Shown here: positions 25,046 through 36,748 of the stretch, in pieces
Layout of the letters: the number at the start of each line of letters is the position of its first letter
Numbering within the stretch: the stretch's first letter is position 1
Assembly (NCBI GenBank): GCA_029876055.1
Contig: CM056877.1
Coordinates: forward strand, 4,836,001 to 4,900,000
DNA: 64,000 nt
Source: Madurella fahalii
Taxonomy: Eukaryota; Ascomycota; Sordariomycetes; Sordariales
Direction: 5' to 3'
Notes under the pieces: generated by a model
What the model was told of the DNA's origin: nothing
What the model saw: the letters and a program-made list of their open reading frames with translations, nothing else
Databases searched by the model: none
Made by a program: the position numbers and the translations under genes

Positions 25046-26005
25046 GCCGGCCAAGCGCAACCTAACCCGCAGCTAGCTGGCTCATTATGGCAACCTGGAA
25101 GTCACACAAGTTGTATGTCTTGGGCGAAGCTTACACTTTGCCAAACCTAGCGATGGCCTTTACTAATTTTCTCTTATTACGGCACGCGCCAGATCAGAAG
25201 CCCATTCCCGAGCAGATCAAGCTAATCACGGAAAAATGGGACCCGACGAACCCAAATTGCGCCTTCAAGACGTACCTCTACAACAAAGTCGATGAGCACA
25301 CTGTACCGCTCTACGGGCCTGGGCCCAACGAGGATCCTAAGGAGTGGGAGGAAGCGTTGCAGCACAAGCCCGCGCCAAACTACATTCCGGTGCTCTGCGC
25401 TGGCTTCCCATCGATCGTCGCGCGTCTGGTGCTCCAGCGACGGGTCATTACCGAGTTCAACAACAAGCTGCACGCCATCAATTCCAGCCTGGACGCGATC
25501 CTCTCGCGACACGACCTCGACCACACGGTACGCGCGTTGAATGCGCGGAGGAGGCATGCTGAACTGAGCAAGCGCTGTCTTATTCTTGCTTCGAGGGTAC
25601 AGGTGCTTCGCAACAGGGGGTATGCGCTGAGCGGCGATGAGGATGAGCTGAAGCAGAAGTTGCAAAAGATCGACAAGAGCATTCAGGATCCGGCGCTGAG
25701 TGCGCGGCTGGAAGAGCTCTGGAGCCGGCTCATCATCCTCAGGGGATATGCTGCCCACCTGAAAGACGAAATCAACAAGCCGGGTTTTAGCGAGAGCGAT
25801 GGTCTGGGCGAGGAGATTGAGGCCAAGGCGAAAAAGGTCAGTGGCAATTCTACCCGGGATAATCGACGACAGCAATGCTAACATTTGCATGCAGATCCTC
25901 GAGGACTACGAGAAGCAACTTCAGCACCTCAAGAAGCAGGTTGAGGAGGCTAAAAAGGACTTCGAGGACTGGGAAAAACAGCACAATCCGACATCCCAGC
26001 ACTGA
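24841..26005 (+). CDS. NUP57: Nucleoporin Nup57 (Nup54 family)
   Basis: Exons 24841-24921, 24983-25112, 25193-25836, 25895-26005; 321 aa. The protein is a channel nucleoporin that forms the Nsp1-Nup49-Nup57 coiled-coil trimer lining the central transport channel. The N-terminal FG part is very short, with only VFGGG and SLFGQ followed by a run of 20 Gln. The Nup54 alpha/beta region begins at EQIKLITEKWDPTNPNCAFK. Coiled-coil segments run through FNNKLHAINSSLDAILSRHD, ELSKRCLILASRVQVL and the C-terminal EDYEKQLQHLKKQVEEAKKD. The intron at 25113-25192 is needed to reach QKPIPEQIK in frame. The few FG repeats suggest that most FG mass comes from partner nucleoporins. Confidence 0.92.
24983..25042 (+). 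repeat. CAG/CAA trinucleotide repeat encoding poly-Gln
   Basis: Twenty consecutive CAG or CAA codons at the start of exon 2 of Nup57, directly after the splice acceptor. Such tracts vary in length between strains. Confidence 0.9.
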
Positions 26006-28084
26006 AACCGGCAACGGCAGCCCATTAGCGAGGAGCTGTTCGTAAGCGGGGCCTCCCTCAAGTGGAAGATACTCAGGGATTCGGGAAGGAGGATTGCTGC
26101 TGTGCAGCTCTGGCCGACTACGGGAGAGGTGCGGCCGCAGAGCCGAGTCAATCCCATAGAGATAAGCGCACGAAATCTGAAACGAGGCAAGCGCAACAAG
26201 CGACTGCGTCGTCTGGACGAGGGGAATCGCGGATCTGGACACTCTGCTCCCTGAGGAGCTGTTTGTAGTTGTATTATCGCCTGTTGGTTGATGGTCGTTG
26301 GACCGGGCCATGACAGGTTCAAACCCCATCTTCTGACCTCGAGACCCAAGTATCTGATGTTCTAAGAAGTATGGTATGTCTATGCGGATGGCGCCGCCCG
26401 GCCGCCCGCCCGCGACGAAATGCGAATGTCCCTGCAAGCCGTTGTAATTGTACATTGAGTGGATATATGCTGGCATAGAAAGTCGACCGTGGCCCGAGAC
26501 CGTGGACCAAGGGCCAAAGCCGTCCACCCTCATTCCCCGCCGCCCTCCCAGACCCCGCCCATCTATCGAACAATGCCGTATGAAGTTCAAAACCGCTCTA
26601 TGGGATACGATATGACCTCGAAGCCGGAATAGCCGTACACGTCTTGGTACATGTATAGTGTAATGGGTTGTGGTTGTGATGATTTAAAAGATCTTCCAGA
26701 CTGCGTCAATGACGAAGGGGGCTGTTGTTTTTGGCGCTACACGTTAGAGTTTGCGGTTGTTGAAGGGGAAGCGAGGAAGGGCGGGAATGGCATACAAAGG
26801 TAAAGCGCCGCGGCGGTCGCAACAGCGCGCTGGAGCGTGAAAGTCGCCTCGGCCTCGGCGGCACGGAGCTCCTCCGGCGAGGGCGGCGGTGGTTGAACTG
26901 TGGCAGGGTAGATGTTAGGCCGGAATAGTCTCTTTACGGGGTGGCTAGATGGGACCTACAGCCTCCAAACATCTTGCTGTTATGGGTGTAAATTTGAGTC
27001 CGGAGGGATGAGGCTGGTGGTGTCGCTGTCCTGGATGCTACGCCGTGGTTGTGGATGTTGAAGGTTCATTTGGATGCGCCTCGAAACGGAGGTTGGCCTG
27101 GACGGTGGGACAAGGCATGGAAAACTTTTGGGCCAGCTCCAGGATTAGTTACGCCATTCCCGGAAGGGGAAGGCTCGGGCGCATGCGGGCCCCAGTGCCC
27201 GTGCAGCGGACCGTTTTGCAAGCGGAGCGACCCTGGAAGTTCGGTTTTATCAATGGGGGACTGTACAGGCCACCCAGGCTCTCCAGGGTTATGGCTCGAG
27301 TATCTCTTTAAGTTGAGCTCTTGCCGTCCTGCAAAAGAAAATAAAACCTAAAACTGAATCATGAAACCCCTTAACTTGCCTCTCAAAGTGTGCGTGCGGG
27401 ACTGAAATGTGCTAGCGCATTGAATTGTGCTGGGATACAGCACAGTAGTACATAGCAATATCTCCACGCCCCCGCTGATGCGTTCGACGTTGTTTGGTGC
27501 AGACGTCTCGGGAAGGTACCGAGCGTCCGCGTGCCTATCGGAGCGCGAGGGCGAGCGCGAGGGATGCAGCCACCGGACATGGCACTGGGGCTGGAACAGG
27601 GCTCCATGAGTCCAGACCGGCCCGAGAATACCCGATATCACTTATCTCCAAGAAAGAGGCAGGGCCCGAGGTCACCGATAGCGGTGGGTGGTCGGGTATG
27701 TCTCTGCTGACCTTGCCTCGATGTGCTGTCGCTGGTCAAGCTGGTGTCCATCGCCGACTTCGTTCTGGCATTTTTGTGTTGGACCTGGGAGCCCAGATCC
27801 GGGGTCAATTGGTGATCCTGGCCCGGGGCGGTTTTTGGATTTCTGACGTCAATCTTTGCCGGCTGCTGCCGGGCTCTCGCTCTTAACTTCTCCGCCGGCA
27901 TCGCCGTGGCGTGACAGACGGGCCGGTTTTTCTGTCGGGTCCTGGGGTGACTGCTTGTATCACTTTGGACTTTCTCTCGATTTTTCTCTCGACATTGTTC
28001 CGGCGCCTCAGCTCCCTGTCTGTCGATCGACTGACTGTCGTGTACGACTCGACGCTAGCTCGACCCTCAGTGTCTTCGGCGACA
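26006..28084. other. Intergenic, Nup57 3' flank and glycine dehydrogenase promoter
   Basis: 2.1 kb without a supported gene. A TGACGTCA palindrome (CRE/ATF-type) lies at 27844-27851, about 230 bp before the glycine dehydrogenase start. The open frames seen on both strands lack signatures. Confidence 0.45.
27844..27851. promoter_or_regulatory. TGACGTCA element (CRE/ATF-type)
   Basis: A perfect 8-bp palindrome upstream of the glycine dehydrogenase gene. bZIP factors of the ATF/CREB class bind this core. Use here is inferred from position only. Confidence 0.35.
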
Positions 28085-31000
28085 ATGGCTGTTTCGAGGC
28101 AGATTGGCCGCCTCGGCCACGGCATAGGGGCTTCAGTGCTCGCGTCCCGGGCCGCCGCCACGCCACTCCGCAGGCCGCGGATTTTCACAGCATGCTCGCG
28201 TGCCCCTTCTGTTCGGTGGGAGAGCTCGGCGGCCAGAGTCCGGGAGGTGGCACCGGAGTCAATTCCGGTAACAGCTCGAGAGAGGGACCTGGAGTCGCTA
28301 TTACGATCTCCATCTCTCCGGCTACCGGCTTTGTACCCAAACCACGAAAATTTTGTCAAGCGGCACATTGGTCCCGATGACGAGAGCACGCAGCAGATGC
28401 TCAAGGCTCTTTCGCCTCCAGCCGAGTCCCTCGACAAGTTTGTCGAACAGGTCATCCCCGCGGATATCCTGTCATCTCGTGAGCTTTTCCCCCACCATCG
28501 CGACACATCCCCCACGGGCACCAGCAAGGAAGGCCTCCAGGAATGGGAAGTTATGGCCCTCGGAAAGGCTGCAGCCGAGAGGAACCAATTTGATCGGAAG
28601 AATTTCATCGGCGCAGGTTACTACGGCACACACACCCCCGAGGTCATCAAGCGCAATGTGCTCGAGAACCCAGCCTGGTATACCAGCTACACGCCGTACC
28701 AGCCCGAGATCAGCCAGGGCCGTCTCGAGTCCCTGCTGAACTTCCAAACTATGGTCTCGGATCTTACAGGCCTTCCCATCTCAAACGCTAGCCTCCTGGA
28801 CGAAGGCACCGCTGCTGCCGAAGCCATGACCGTCTCACTAAACGCCCTCCCGTCGTCGAGAGCTAAGCGGCCGGGTAGAACTTACCTTGTCGACAAACAT
28901 GTCCACCCGCAGACGCTCAATGTCCTGCGCAGCCGCGCCGAAGGCTTTGGCATCAACGTCCGGGCCATGGATCTGTCCGGATCCGACTTCTCTGAAGTGG
29001 AGGCCCTAGGCGATGACCTGGTTGGTGTACTCGTCCAGTACCCCAACACATACGGCGGCGTCTGTGATTTTAGAGCCCTCTCCGATGCCGTGCACAAGCG
29101 AGGCGCCCTCCTTAGCGCCGCCACCGACCTCTTAGCTCTCACACTTCTCACACCGCCCGGGGAGTGGGGGGCAGACATTGCCTTTGGTAACTCCCAAAGG
29201 TTTGGTGTCCCTCTCGGATTCGGTGGCCCGCACGCTGCTTTCTTTGCCGTCCAGGAAAAGCACAAAAGAAAGATGCCCGGCCGTCTCATTGGCGTATCAA
29301 AAGACCGACTCGGTGGCCGAGCTCTCAGACTCTCACTCCAGACGCGAGAGCAGCACATTAGGAGAGAAAAGGCAACGAGCAACGTCTGCACTGCGCAAGC
29401 ACTACTCGCCAACATGAGCGCCCTCTACGCCGTGTATCATGGCCCGGAAGGGCTCAAAGCGATCGCTGAGAGATGTGGCCTTGGCGCGAGAATCGGTCAG
29501 GCTGCTGCTCGGCACTTTGGATTTGACGCTGGTTCGCAGCCCGCCGCGTTCGACACATTTTCCATCTCTTGCCCGGGGAAGGCTCGAGAAATCTGGTCGC
29601 TTGCGAGAGATCTATCCTTGAATATTAGGATGGATGGGCCCGATAGGGTCGTGATTAGTCTCGATGAGACGACGGAGGAGCGCGACCTGATACGCCTGAT
29701 CCGGCTGTTCGCCGAATCAGGCCCCAAAGGCCACGTCCAGCCCAAAACAGACGATTACTATACTGAACTGCTCGAGCGACTCCTACAAGAACAGCAGGCC
29801 GCTCTTCAGTCCGGCAATCGTTTATGGCACGTTCCCGAAGCGCTGCGGAGACAGTCTTCCTACTTGACACACCCCGTCTTCAACACGCATCACTCAGAGA
29901 CCGAGCTACTCCGATACATCCACCACCTTCAGTCCAAGGATCTGTCTTTGGTGCACTCTATGATTCCTCTCGGATCTTGCACTATGAAGCTCAACAGCAG
30001 CGCCGAGATGGCCCTCATCACGCATCCGGGCTTTTCCAACGTCCACCCCCACGCGCCCACGCAAGACACCCAGGGATACCAACTCATTGTCAAGTCGTTG
30101 GAGGATCAACTGATGAAGATCACCGCCATGGACGGTGTTTCCCTGCAGCCTAACTCCGGGGCTCAGGGCGAGTTTGCCGGCTTGCGTGCCATCCGTAAGT
30201 TCCACGAGAGCAATGGCGAGTCCCAGCGTGACATTTGCTTGATCCCGGTCTCGGCCCACGGCACCAATCCGGCTTCTGCGGCCATGGCGGGCATGCGCGT
30301 CGTGCCTGTCAAGTGCGACACCAAGACGGGCAACCTGGACCTGGCCGACCTGGAGGCCAAGTGCGCGCAGCATTCGAGCCAAATCGCTGCCATGATGATT
30401 ACGTACCCGAGCACCTTTGGCGTGTTCGAGCCCGCAATCAAGAAGGTCTGCGAGATTGTGCACTCGCACGGTGGACAGGTGTACATGGACGGCGCGAACA
30501 TGAACGCCCAGATCGGTCTCTGCTCGCCGGGCGAGATTGGTGCCGATGTATGCCACTTGAACCTGCACAAGACGTTCTGCATTCCCCACGGTGGCGGTGG
30601 TCCTGGAGTTGGCCCTATCTGCGTCAAGCAGCACCTAATCGAGCACCTTCCGACCAAGGACGTGACGAACCCGGAGGACCCGAACCACCCGGTCAGCAGC
30701 GCGTCGTATGGCAGCGCCAGCATCCTTCCAATCAGCTGGGCATATAACGCCATGATGGGTAAGCCGAGTCCATCCATCGACTTTGTTTGTGAACAGAAAC
30801 TGACACGACTTGGTAGGCGGTGACGGCCTCAAGAAGGCTACCAAGATCACCCTGCTCAACGCCAACTATCTCCTCAGCCAGCTCAAGCCTCACTACCCGA
30901 TCCTGTACACCAACGAGCACGGCCGTTGCGCGCACGAGTTCATTCTGGACGTCCGGCCCTTCCACGATAGCGCCGGCATTGAAGCCATCGACATTGCCAA

Positions 31001-31480
31001 GCGGCTGCAGGATTACGGCTTCCACGCGCCCACCATGAGTTGGCCTGTGGCCAACACGCTCATGATCGAGCCTACCGAGTCCGAGTCCAAGGAGGAGCTG
31101 GACCGCTTCGTCGAAGCGCTGGTCAGCATCCGGCAAGAGATCCGCGAGATCGAGGAGGGCAAGGCGCCACGCCAGGGCAACGTGCTGAAGATGGCGCCGC
31201 ACCCGATAGCCGATATAATCTCTGGCGACGGCGAGAATGGGGCCAAGTGGGACAGGCCATACACGCGTGAGAAGGCCGCTTACCCGCTGCCGTGGCTGAA
31301 GGAGAAGAAGTTCTGGCCTAGTGTTGCTAGGGTGGACGATAGTGAGTTTCTCTTCGCGGCTGGTCGATGAACATGAACTAACCCGCTATTACAGCATATG
31401 GTGATTTGAACCTCTTCTGTACCTGCCCCCCAGTCGAGGACACCACGGGCGGCAACATGTCGTCCGTTCAGGAGGATTGA
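28085..31480 (+). CDS. GCV2: Glycine dehydrogenase (decarboxylating), P-protein of glycine cleavage system
   Basis: Exons 28085-30758, 30817-31341, 31395-31480; 1094 aa, usual length for eukaryotic P-protein. It is a PLP enzyme that decarboxylates glycine and passes the aminomethyl group to the lipoyl H-protein in the mitochondrial matrix. The Arg/Ala-rich N-terminus up to about residue 60 fits a mitochondrial targeting peptide. Landmarks are the FVKRHIGPDDESTQQML entry of the N-terminal half, GAGYYGTHTPEVIKRNVLEN, YTPYQPEISQGRLESLLNFQ, the second-half MIPLGSCTMKLNSSAEM, SAHGTNPASAAMAGM, and the PLP-lysine site LNLHKTFCIPHGGGGPG (Lys near residue 829). The start is the Met that begins the presequence; the frame is also open further upstream to 27911. 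Confidence 0.96.
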
Positions 31481-31967
31481 GAAACGCTTAGATTTGCGAG
31501 CCGAGGGCAGTAATGCAAGGCGCACATGGGATTCATCTCGGGAACAAAAAGGCTTTCTTCAACAAGGTTTAGCGACCCATATACCCAGCATCGGATGTCG
31601 AGCTTTCAACCCAAGGGGGGAACGGAGTACCATTGGCAGTTTCATTTCAACAAATGATAGATGTAGATCAGCTGTAGCGATTTCAGCGGGCAAAAGTTCA
31701 ACATTGAGGGTTCGAAGATAGAGCATGATCAAACGGAGTTCTTGTTTTGATGACTACCGGAAAATGTTTCTTTCCCAACAAGTGAGGGAAGGATTGCGGT
31801 AGATGTCAAGACGCAAGGGGTCAGAGTAGTGGAACAATGAAGGATCATGATTGACTGTGTTTTATTTATCCCGCTGTAGTATCCCAAAACGCCGGCCGCA
31901 TGCAACGTGTGTCTTGGACGGTTCTCTATACGCTGTTCCTGCTCCTCACAACGATGCCACAATCAGA
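31481..31967. other. Intergenic, convergent 3' regions
   Basis: 487 bp between the stops of glycine dehydrogenase and SQT1. Nothing recognised. Confidence 0.5.
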
Positions 31968-33533
31968 TCACGCCTCAAAGACCAAAACGACGGCATCGTC
32001 GCCCGCCGTGACAATCCGCTCGCCCGTATCCCCCTGCACGAAACCCATCACACCGCCTCCCTCGCCGCCCCCTCTATGACCCTTCCACTCCTTCACCAGC
32101 CCCGTTCCCGCGCTCGTCCCCACCACCTGCTGGCTGGCCGTCGCGCCGCGCAGGTCCCACCGCCGCACGACGCCGTCCAGCCCGCACGACGTCAGCAGCC
32201 AGCCGGCGACGGGCCCGGAGGCGGAGCGGACAAAGTCCACCTTGACGACCGACTCGCCGTCGTGGGCGCCGCGCAGGTGGCGGCGGAGGGCGAACGACCG
32301 GGCCGTGTCGAAGACGGCGATGGAGCCGTCCACCGAGCCCGCGGCGAGCAGCGACGTCGAGGGCGAGAAGGCCAGCGACTCGACCGAGTCCTGCTGGACG
32401 GCGAGCGACGCCAGGATGGCCCCCGCTTGGGCGGACGGTTCGGCGGCGGTGGCGGCGACGGCGCGCCGGCCGGGGCCGCCGCGGGATTGTTGTGCTGCTT
32501 GTTGTTGTTGTTGTTGGGGCTGGGCCGGGGGCTGGGCGGATAAGCGGGGCAGGCCGACGATCCGGATCGCGCCGCCCGCTCCTCCCACCGCCACGAAGGT
32601 CCCCGATGGGGAGATGGCTACCGAGTAGAGCCCGCCCTCGACGGCGAAGCGCTGGTCGGCGTCGGTCAGCGAGACGACCGTCTGGCCGTTGTCCGTGACG
32701 AGGGATTTCGCGGCGGCCAGCCCGAAGACGTCGAAGACCTGCAGCGAGGCGTCCTCGCTGACTGTGGCGAGGAGGGCGCCGTCCGGAGACCAGGCGCCGG
32801 CTGTGCACGGCCCGGTGTGGAGGAAGTAGGACTGGACGATCTGGATCGGGTTGGACGGGTCGGAGGCGTCGATGGTGAGCACCCAGACGGAGCCGTCGGA
32901 TGCGCCAAGGGCGAGCGTGTTGGGGTAGTCGGCTGCCGGGCAAGGGGCCAGCCAGTTGATCTCCTCGGTTTCTTGGAATTCGGCGAGGAAGTTGAACTGG
33001 GCGGATGCCCCGCTGTTGGCGACCGCGACGGAGTAAGCACGTAGTCTCCCGTCCATGCCGGCGCTGAGGAGGAAGTCGCCGCGCGGGAGAGTGAAGGCTA
33101 GCGCGTTGATACTGTCGGTGTGGCCTTCGATGGCGAACAGGGGTTTGAGTTCGGTCGTCTGCGGGGTGCTGGCTGCGGAGGGGTCGGAGCTGTAGCTCGG
33201 TGGGAGGACGGGACGCGAGACGGCCGAAGAGGTGTCAATCACGTAGCCCTTCCCCGGCGCATCGTCGGCATCCCCTTCTGAACCGCCCGTCGCGACAAGG
33301 TTGGGGTAGAGCGGGTGTTGCGCGATGGCGAACACTGAGTCTTTGTGCCCGTCAAAATATGCGATGCTGTCGTTTTGCAGGAGAATCTCTTCGCCCTCCT
33401 CGTCCGATTCCATCGGCACGTCGCCGTCGTCATCGCCCCCCTCGAGAATTTCCTCAGCGTCGTCCTCGGCGAGCATCTCGGGCTCCACATCATCGTCCTC
33501 GGCGGGGTTGTGGTGGGGGTTCGGCTCTGGCAT
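31968..33533 (-). CDS. SQT1: WD40 ribosome assembly protein SQT1 (AAMP family)
   Basis: Single exon, 521 aa. Sqt1 is the dedicated chaperone that captures nascent uL16 (Rpl10) and delivers it to late cytoplasmic 60S particles. The acidic N-terminus (EDDDVEPEMLAEDDAEE and a further Asp/Glu-rich stretch) is followed by a WD40 propeller: IAYFDGHKDSVFAIAQHP, IEGHTDSINALAFT, TGPCTAGAWSPDGALLATVS, GGLYSVAISPSGTFVAVGG, QDSVESLAFSPSTSLLAAGS, VDFVRSASGPVAGWLLTSCG and a final VTAGDDAVVLVFEA blade. The insert between blades is Gln/Ala/Pro-rich (about residues 345-385), longer than in yeast (431 aa total). The start is the only Met that includes the acidic arm, which is needed for uL16 binding in the family. 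Confidence 0.88.
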   Translation of the reverse strand: MPEPNPHHNPAEDDDVEPEMLAEDDAEEILEGGDDDGDVPMESDEEGEEILLQNDSIAYFDGHKDSVFAIAQHPLYPNLVATGGSEGDADDAPGKGYVIDTSSAVSRPVLPPSYSSDPSAASTPQTTELKPLFAIEGHTDSINALAFTLPRGDFLLSAGMDGRLRAYSVAVANSGASAQFNFLAEFQETEEINWLAPCPAADYPNTLALGASDGSVWVLTIDASDPSNPIQIVQSYFLHTGPCTAGAWSPDGALLATVSEDASLQVFDVFGLAAAKSLVTDNGQTVVSLTDADQRFAVEGGLYSVAISPSGTFVAVGGAGGAIRIVGLPRLSAQPPAQPQQQQQQAAQQSRGGPGRRAVAATAAEPSAQAGAILASLAVQQDSVESLAFSPSTSLLAAGSVDGSIAVFDTARSFALRRHLRGAHDGESVVKVDFVRSASGPVAGWLLTSCGLDGVVRRWDLRGATASQQVVGTSAGTGLVKEWKGHRGGGEGGGVMGFVQGDTGERIVTAGDDAVVLVFEA

Positions 33534-34207
33534 CTTGTAGGTCGGTGTTGAAGTCGTGAAGATGTCGTCGGATTAAGGGCTGGAGAAGAACAGAAGGGGA
33601 GGGCTAGGAAACCTCGATATGTCTTGCACTTGCAAGCGGGATGCGATGGCGGGGTGAGTACCTATTAATTCGACGGACGGTAAAATTTCCCCCGCCTTCC
33701 TTATCCTGCTTGATAAGCAACCCGAACCCTATAGCAGGGTTCCAACCGGTTCTGCGGGGCGCAAGGAGGCCATGGATCGGTAATCTCAGCGGCAAGGTCA
33801 CCGAGTAACATCACATCACATCACTGCCGGTGTTTTACTTGGGTTCTATAGATTCCCTTTGGTTGTCCGCCAGTTAACAGCAGTGTTAGTATTCGACGTA
33901 ATAAAGTAACCATGATAATATCCTCAAAGATCAAGTCCAGTCAGTTTTGGACTCTCCGCCGAACCTCGCCCTGTTTTTTAAAAATGGGTCTGGCGGGTCG
34001 AACTCCCTCGCAACAAGCAAACAGAAAACCCGCACTAATTAAACAAGATGCTCTCTAAAGATGCCTCCTCAAGAAGACGGTACTGACATTCCACCAAAAG
34101 GAGAATCGTCACAAAATAATAGAAATGGATGACACTGAGAGAATGTCAAGTCATTACCTCAACACCATCACCATCACCATCATCATCATCACTTCCTTGT
34201 CCCTCAC
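33534..34207. other. Intergenic
   Basis: 674 bp between SQT1 and the cysteine-rich gene. A CATCAC/CATCAT run near 34163-34190 lies in the 3' flank of the cysteine-rich gene. No gene recognised. Confidence 0.45.
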
Positions 34208-36552
34208 CTAGCAGTCCTGTCGAACCGGCACCTCCTGGCACGACTGTGGGCCAGGGTGGGGGTTAGTGCAGAGCGTATCGCAGTTGATGCCGGGCTCGAC
34301 GAACACCCTGTACTCCTGGCCGGGGTAGTTGAACCGGAACTGGCGCGGGTCGTTGGGGAGGAGGCCGGTGGCCCGGTAGCCGGCACGGCAAGCGCAGTAG
34401 AACTTGTTGCCGGGGGCCGAGATGCACGATGTGGTGATGGTGCACTTGTTGTAGAAGGGGTTGGGATTGCACACGGCGCACTGCGTCGTCACCACAGTCG
34501 TCGTCTTCTTCTTGCAGCTGGCATCGCAGTCGGACCACTCCTTGCCATTGTTGGCGGCGCCGTCGTCGCACTCCTCACCCGCGCCGGCGTCGACCCGCGC
34601 GTCGCCACAAACGGGGGCATGGCAGGGCTTGTTGTTTTGGTGACCGTTGTCATGTTCGCACCACTTCTTGCAGTCCTTGGTGCACATGCTTCCCGGCTGG
34701 CCGTTCAGGTAGCCCATATCGCACTCCTCGTCGGGGTACTCGGGGATGCCATTACCGCAGACGGGCGGGCGGGGCTTACCGCATTCCTCCTTGAGCTTGC
34801 ACTCCTTGGTGCACTTGCTGGCGGGGGTATCGTTGAGGTCGCCATCATCGCACTCCTCGGGCCACTCGGTCACGCCGTTGCCGCATTCGCATTTCGCCCA
34901 GCGGCACTCGCTGGTGCAGCGCCAGCCGTCTTTGCCGTTCTTGTCACCGTCATCGCATTCCTCACCGGGCTGGATGATGCCGTCGCCGCACTTGCCACAG
35001 GGCTCGTTGACCGTGGTGCAGTTCGCCGAGCAGGCAGCGCCGGGGGTTCCGTTGACCTCCCAGCCGAGATCACACTGCTCGTGGAGCCCATCGACGACGC
35101 CGTCGCCGCAGTAGCTGCAACGCTTGCAATCCTCGGAGCAGCCGCTGTCGTAGGCGCCGTTATATTGACCCGCGTCACACTCCTCGCCTGGCTCGATGAT
35201 GCCGTTGCCGCAGACGCAGTCCGGGATCTTCTTACAGTCCTCGGAACAGCCGGAACCGGGCTTGCCGTTGTTGACGCCCTCGTCACACTCTTCGCCTTCT
35301 TCGATCTTGTTGTTGCCGCACTCGCAGACAGGAATCTTCTTGCACTCCGTGGAGCAACCCGAGCCGGGCTTGCCGTTGTTGTCGCCTTCGTCGCACTCTT
35401 CGCCCTCTTCGACCTTGTTGTTACCGCACTCACAGACTGGGATCTTCTTGCAATCAACGGAGCAACCCGAGCCAGGTTTGCCGTTGTTCACGCCTTCGTC
35501 GCATTCTTCGCCTTGTTCAACCTTATTGTTGCCGCACTCGCAGATCGGGATCTTCTTGCAGTCCGTGGAGCAACCCGAGCCGGGCTTGCCGTTGTTATCG
35601 CCCTCGTCGCACTCTTCCCCGTCTTCGACGATCTTATTCCCGCACTCGCAGACGGGCACCTTCTTGCAATCGGCAGAGCAACCCGAGCCGGGCTTGCCGT
35701 TGTCCACACCTTCGTCGCACTCTTCCCCGTCTTCGACGATCTTGTTACCGCATTCGCAAACAGGGATCTTCTTGCAATCGACAGAGCAACCCGAGCCGGG
35801 CTTGCCGTTGTCATCACCCTCGTCGCATTCTTCGCCCTCTTCGACCTCGTTGTTACCACACACGCAGACCGGGACCTTTTTACAATCGGCAGAGCAGCCA
35901 GAGCCGGGCTTGCCGTTTCTTTCACCCTCATCGCATTCTTCGCCGTCTTCGACGATCTCGTTGCCGCACTCGCAGACAGGGATGCCCTTGCAGTCGATGG
36001 AGCAACCGGAGCCGGGCATGCCATTCTGGCTGCCTTCATCGCACTCCTCGCCGGCTTGGGTTTCGCCGTCGCCACAAAAAGGAACCTTTGTGCAGGTATC
36101 GGAGCAGCCGGAGCCAGGCGTGCCGTTTTGACCGCCCTCGTCGCACTCCTCAGGGGATTGGACCTGGCCGTCACCACAGTAAGGGACGATCTTGCAGTCC
36201 TCAGAGCATCCGCTGTTGGGTTCGCCGTTCTTAGGACCGAGATCGCATTCCTCGCCGGACTGAACCACGCCGTCACCGCAGCAGGCGACAATCTTGCAGT
36301 CGACGCTGCACCCGCTGTTCGGTTTGCCATTCAGCGGACCCAGGTCACACTCCTCATGAGGACCCTGGACGATTCTGGTAATTGTTAGTGAGGGCTTCCT
36401 CCGTGCTAGGCAAGTATCATGCGGTAGGTGGCAACTTACTCATCGCCACAGTATCCTTCACAGTCCTCGGTTCGCTTGCCGTGACACCTGTGGGCACTGC
36501 CGGCTGCTGCTCCTCCAATCAAGAAAGCAAGGAGAAGCTTGCTGTAGAGCAT
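34208..36552 (-). CDS. Secreted protein of 17 tandem cysteine-rich (DUF4215/Myxo-type) repeats
   Basis: Exons 36552-36440 and 36374-34208; 759 aa. A signal peptide is clear (MLYSKLLLAFLIGGAAAG). I count 17 repeats of about 35 residues of the form CG(N/D)-x4-GEECD-x3-NGxPGSGCS-x2-C-K. This resembles the Cys-rich repeat known from Myxococcus surface proteins and DUF4215. Repeats 5-11 are nearly identical to each other, while the first and last are diverged. A distinct ~80-residue cysteine-rich C-terminus (from CAVCNPNPFYNKC to CQEVPVRQDC) follows the array. The protein is probably a disulfide-rich, calcium-binding-like extracellular or wall protein; its function is unknown. The acceptor at 36375 keeps the first repeat intact. 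Confidence 0.9.
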
Positions 36553-36742
36553 GATGCGTGACTTGGGGTTCTAAATAGCCCAGTACCCCTGAGTTGAGTA
36601 GCTGTTTGATGGAGATAGGTGACTTGATGACGACTTGAGTTCAATGACTGATTGGTAAATGATGGGAATCGAGAGTCGGGGGATAAGAATGGTTTGAAAA
36701 TATTAAAAGGCAGGATGAACTCTGAGTCTCCGGGGAAGGGGG

Positions 36743-36748
36743 TTTATA
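36743..36748 (-). promoter_or_regulatory. TATA box of the cysteine-rich gene
   Basis: TATAAA on the minus strand within GCATATAAACC, about 190 bp upstream of the start codon of the cysteine-rich secreted protein. Assigned by motif and position. Confidence 0.4.

Noticed and set aside
26270..26345. Possible tRNA because of GGTTCAAACCCC resembling a B box
   Set aside because: No matching acceptor stem, D-arm or anticodon arm could be paired around it.
25222..26590. Minus-strand frames of 222 and 246 codons across and beyond Nup57
   Set aside because: No domain, start in 3' flank, and overlap with a well-supported plus-strand gene.
27911..28084. Longer N-terminus for glycine dehydrogenase
   Set aside because: The upstream extension contains a hydrophobic, non-presequence segment; the Met at 28085 gives a typical Arg-rich mitochondrial targeting peptide.
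32074..32943. 289-codon alternative frame inside SQT1
   Set aside because: Arg/Pro/His-rich composition typical of a shifted GC-rich frame; the WD40 frame is continuous.
34256..36388. A 710-codon open frame on the plus strand, and other long frames, antisense to the cysteine-rich gene
   Set aside because: It mirrors the GC-rich repeat codons of the minus-strand gene; the product is a hydrophobic Ala/Val/Leu string, and the minus strand has a signal peptide, spliced start and repeat domain.
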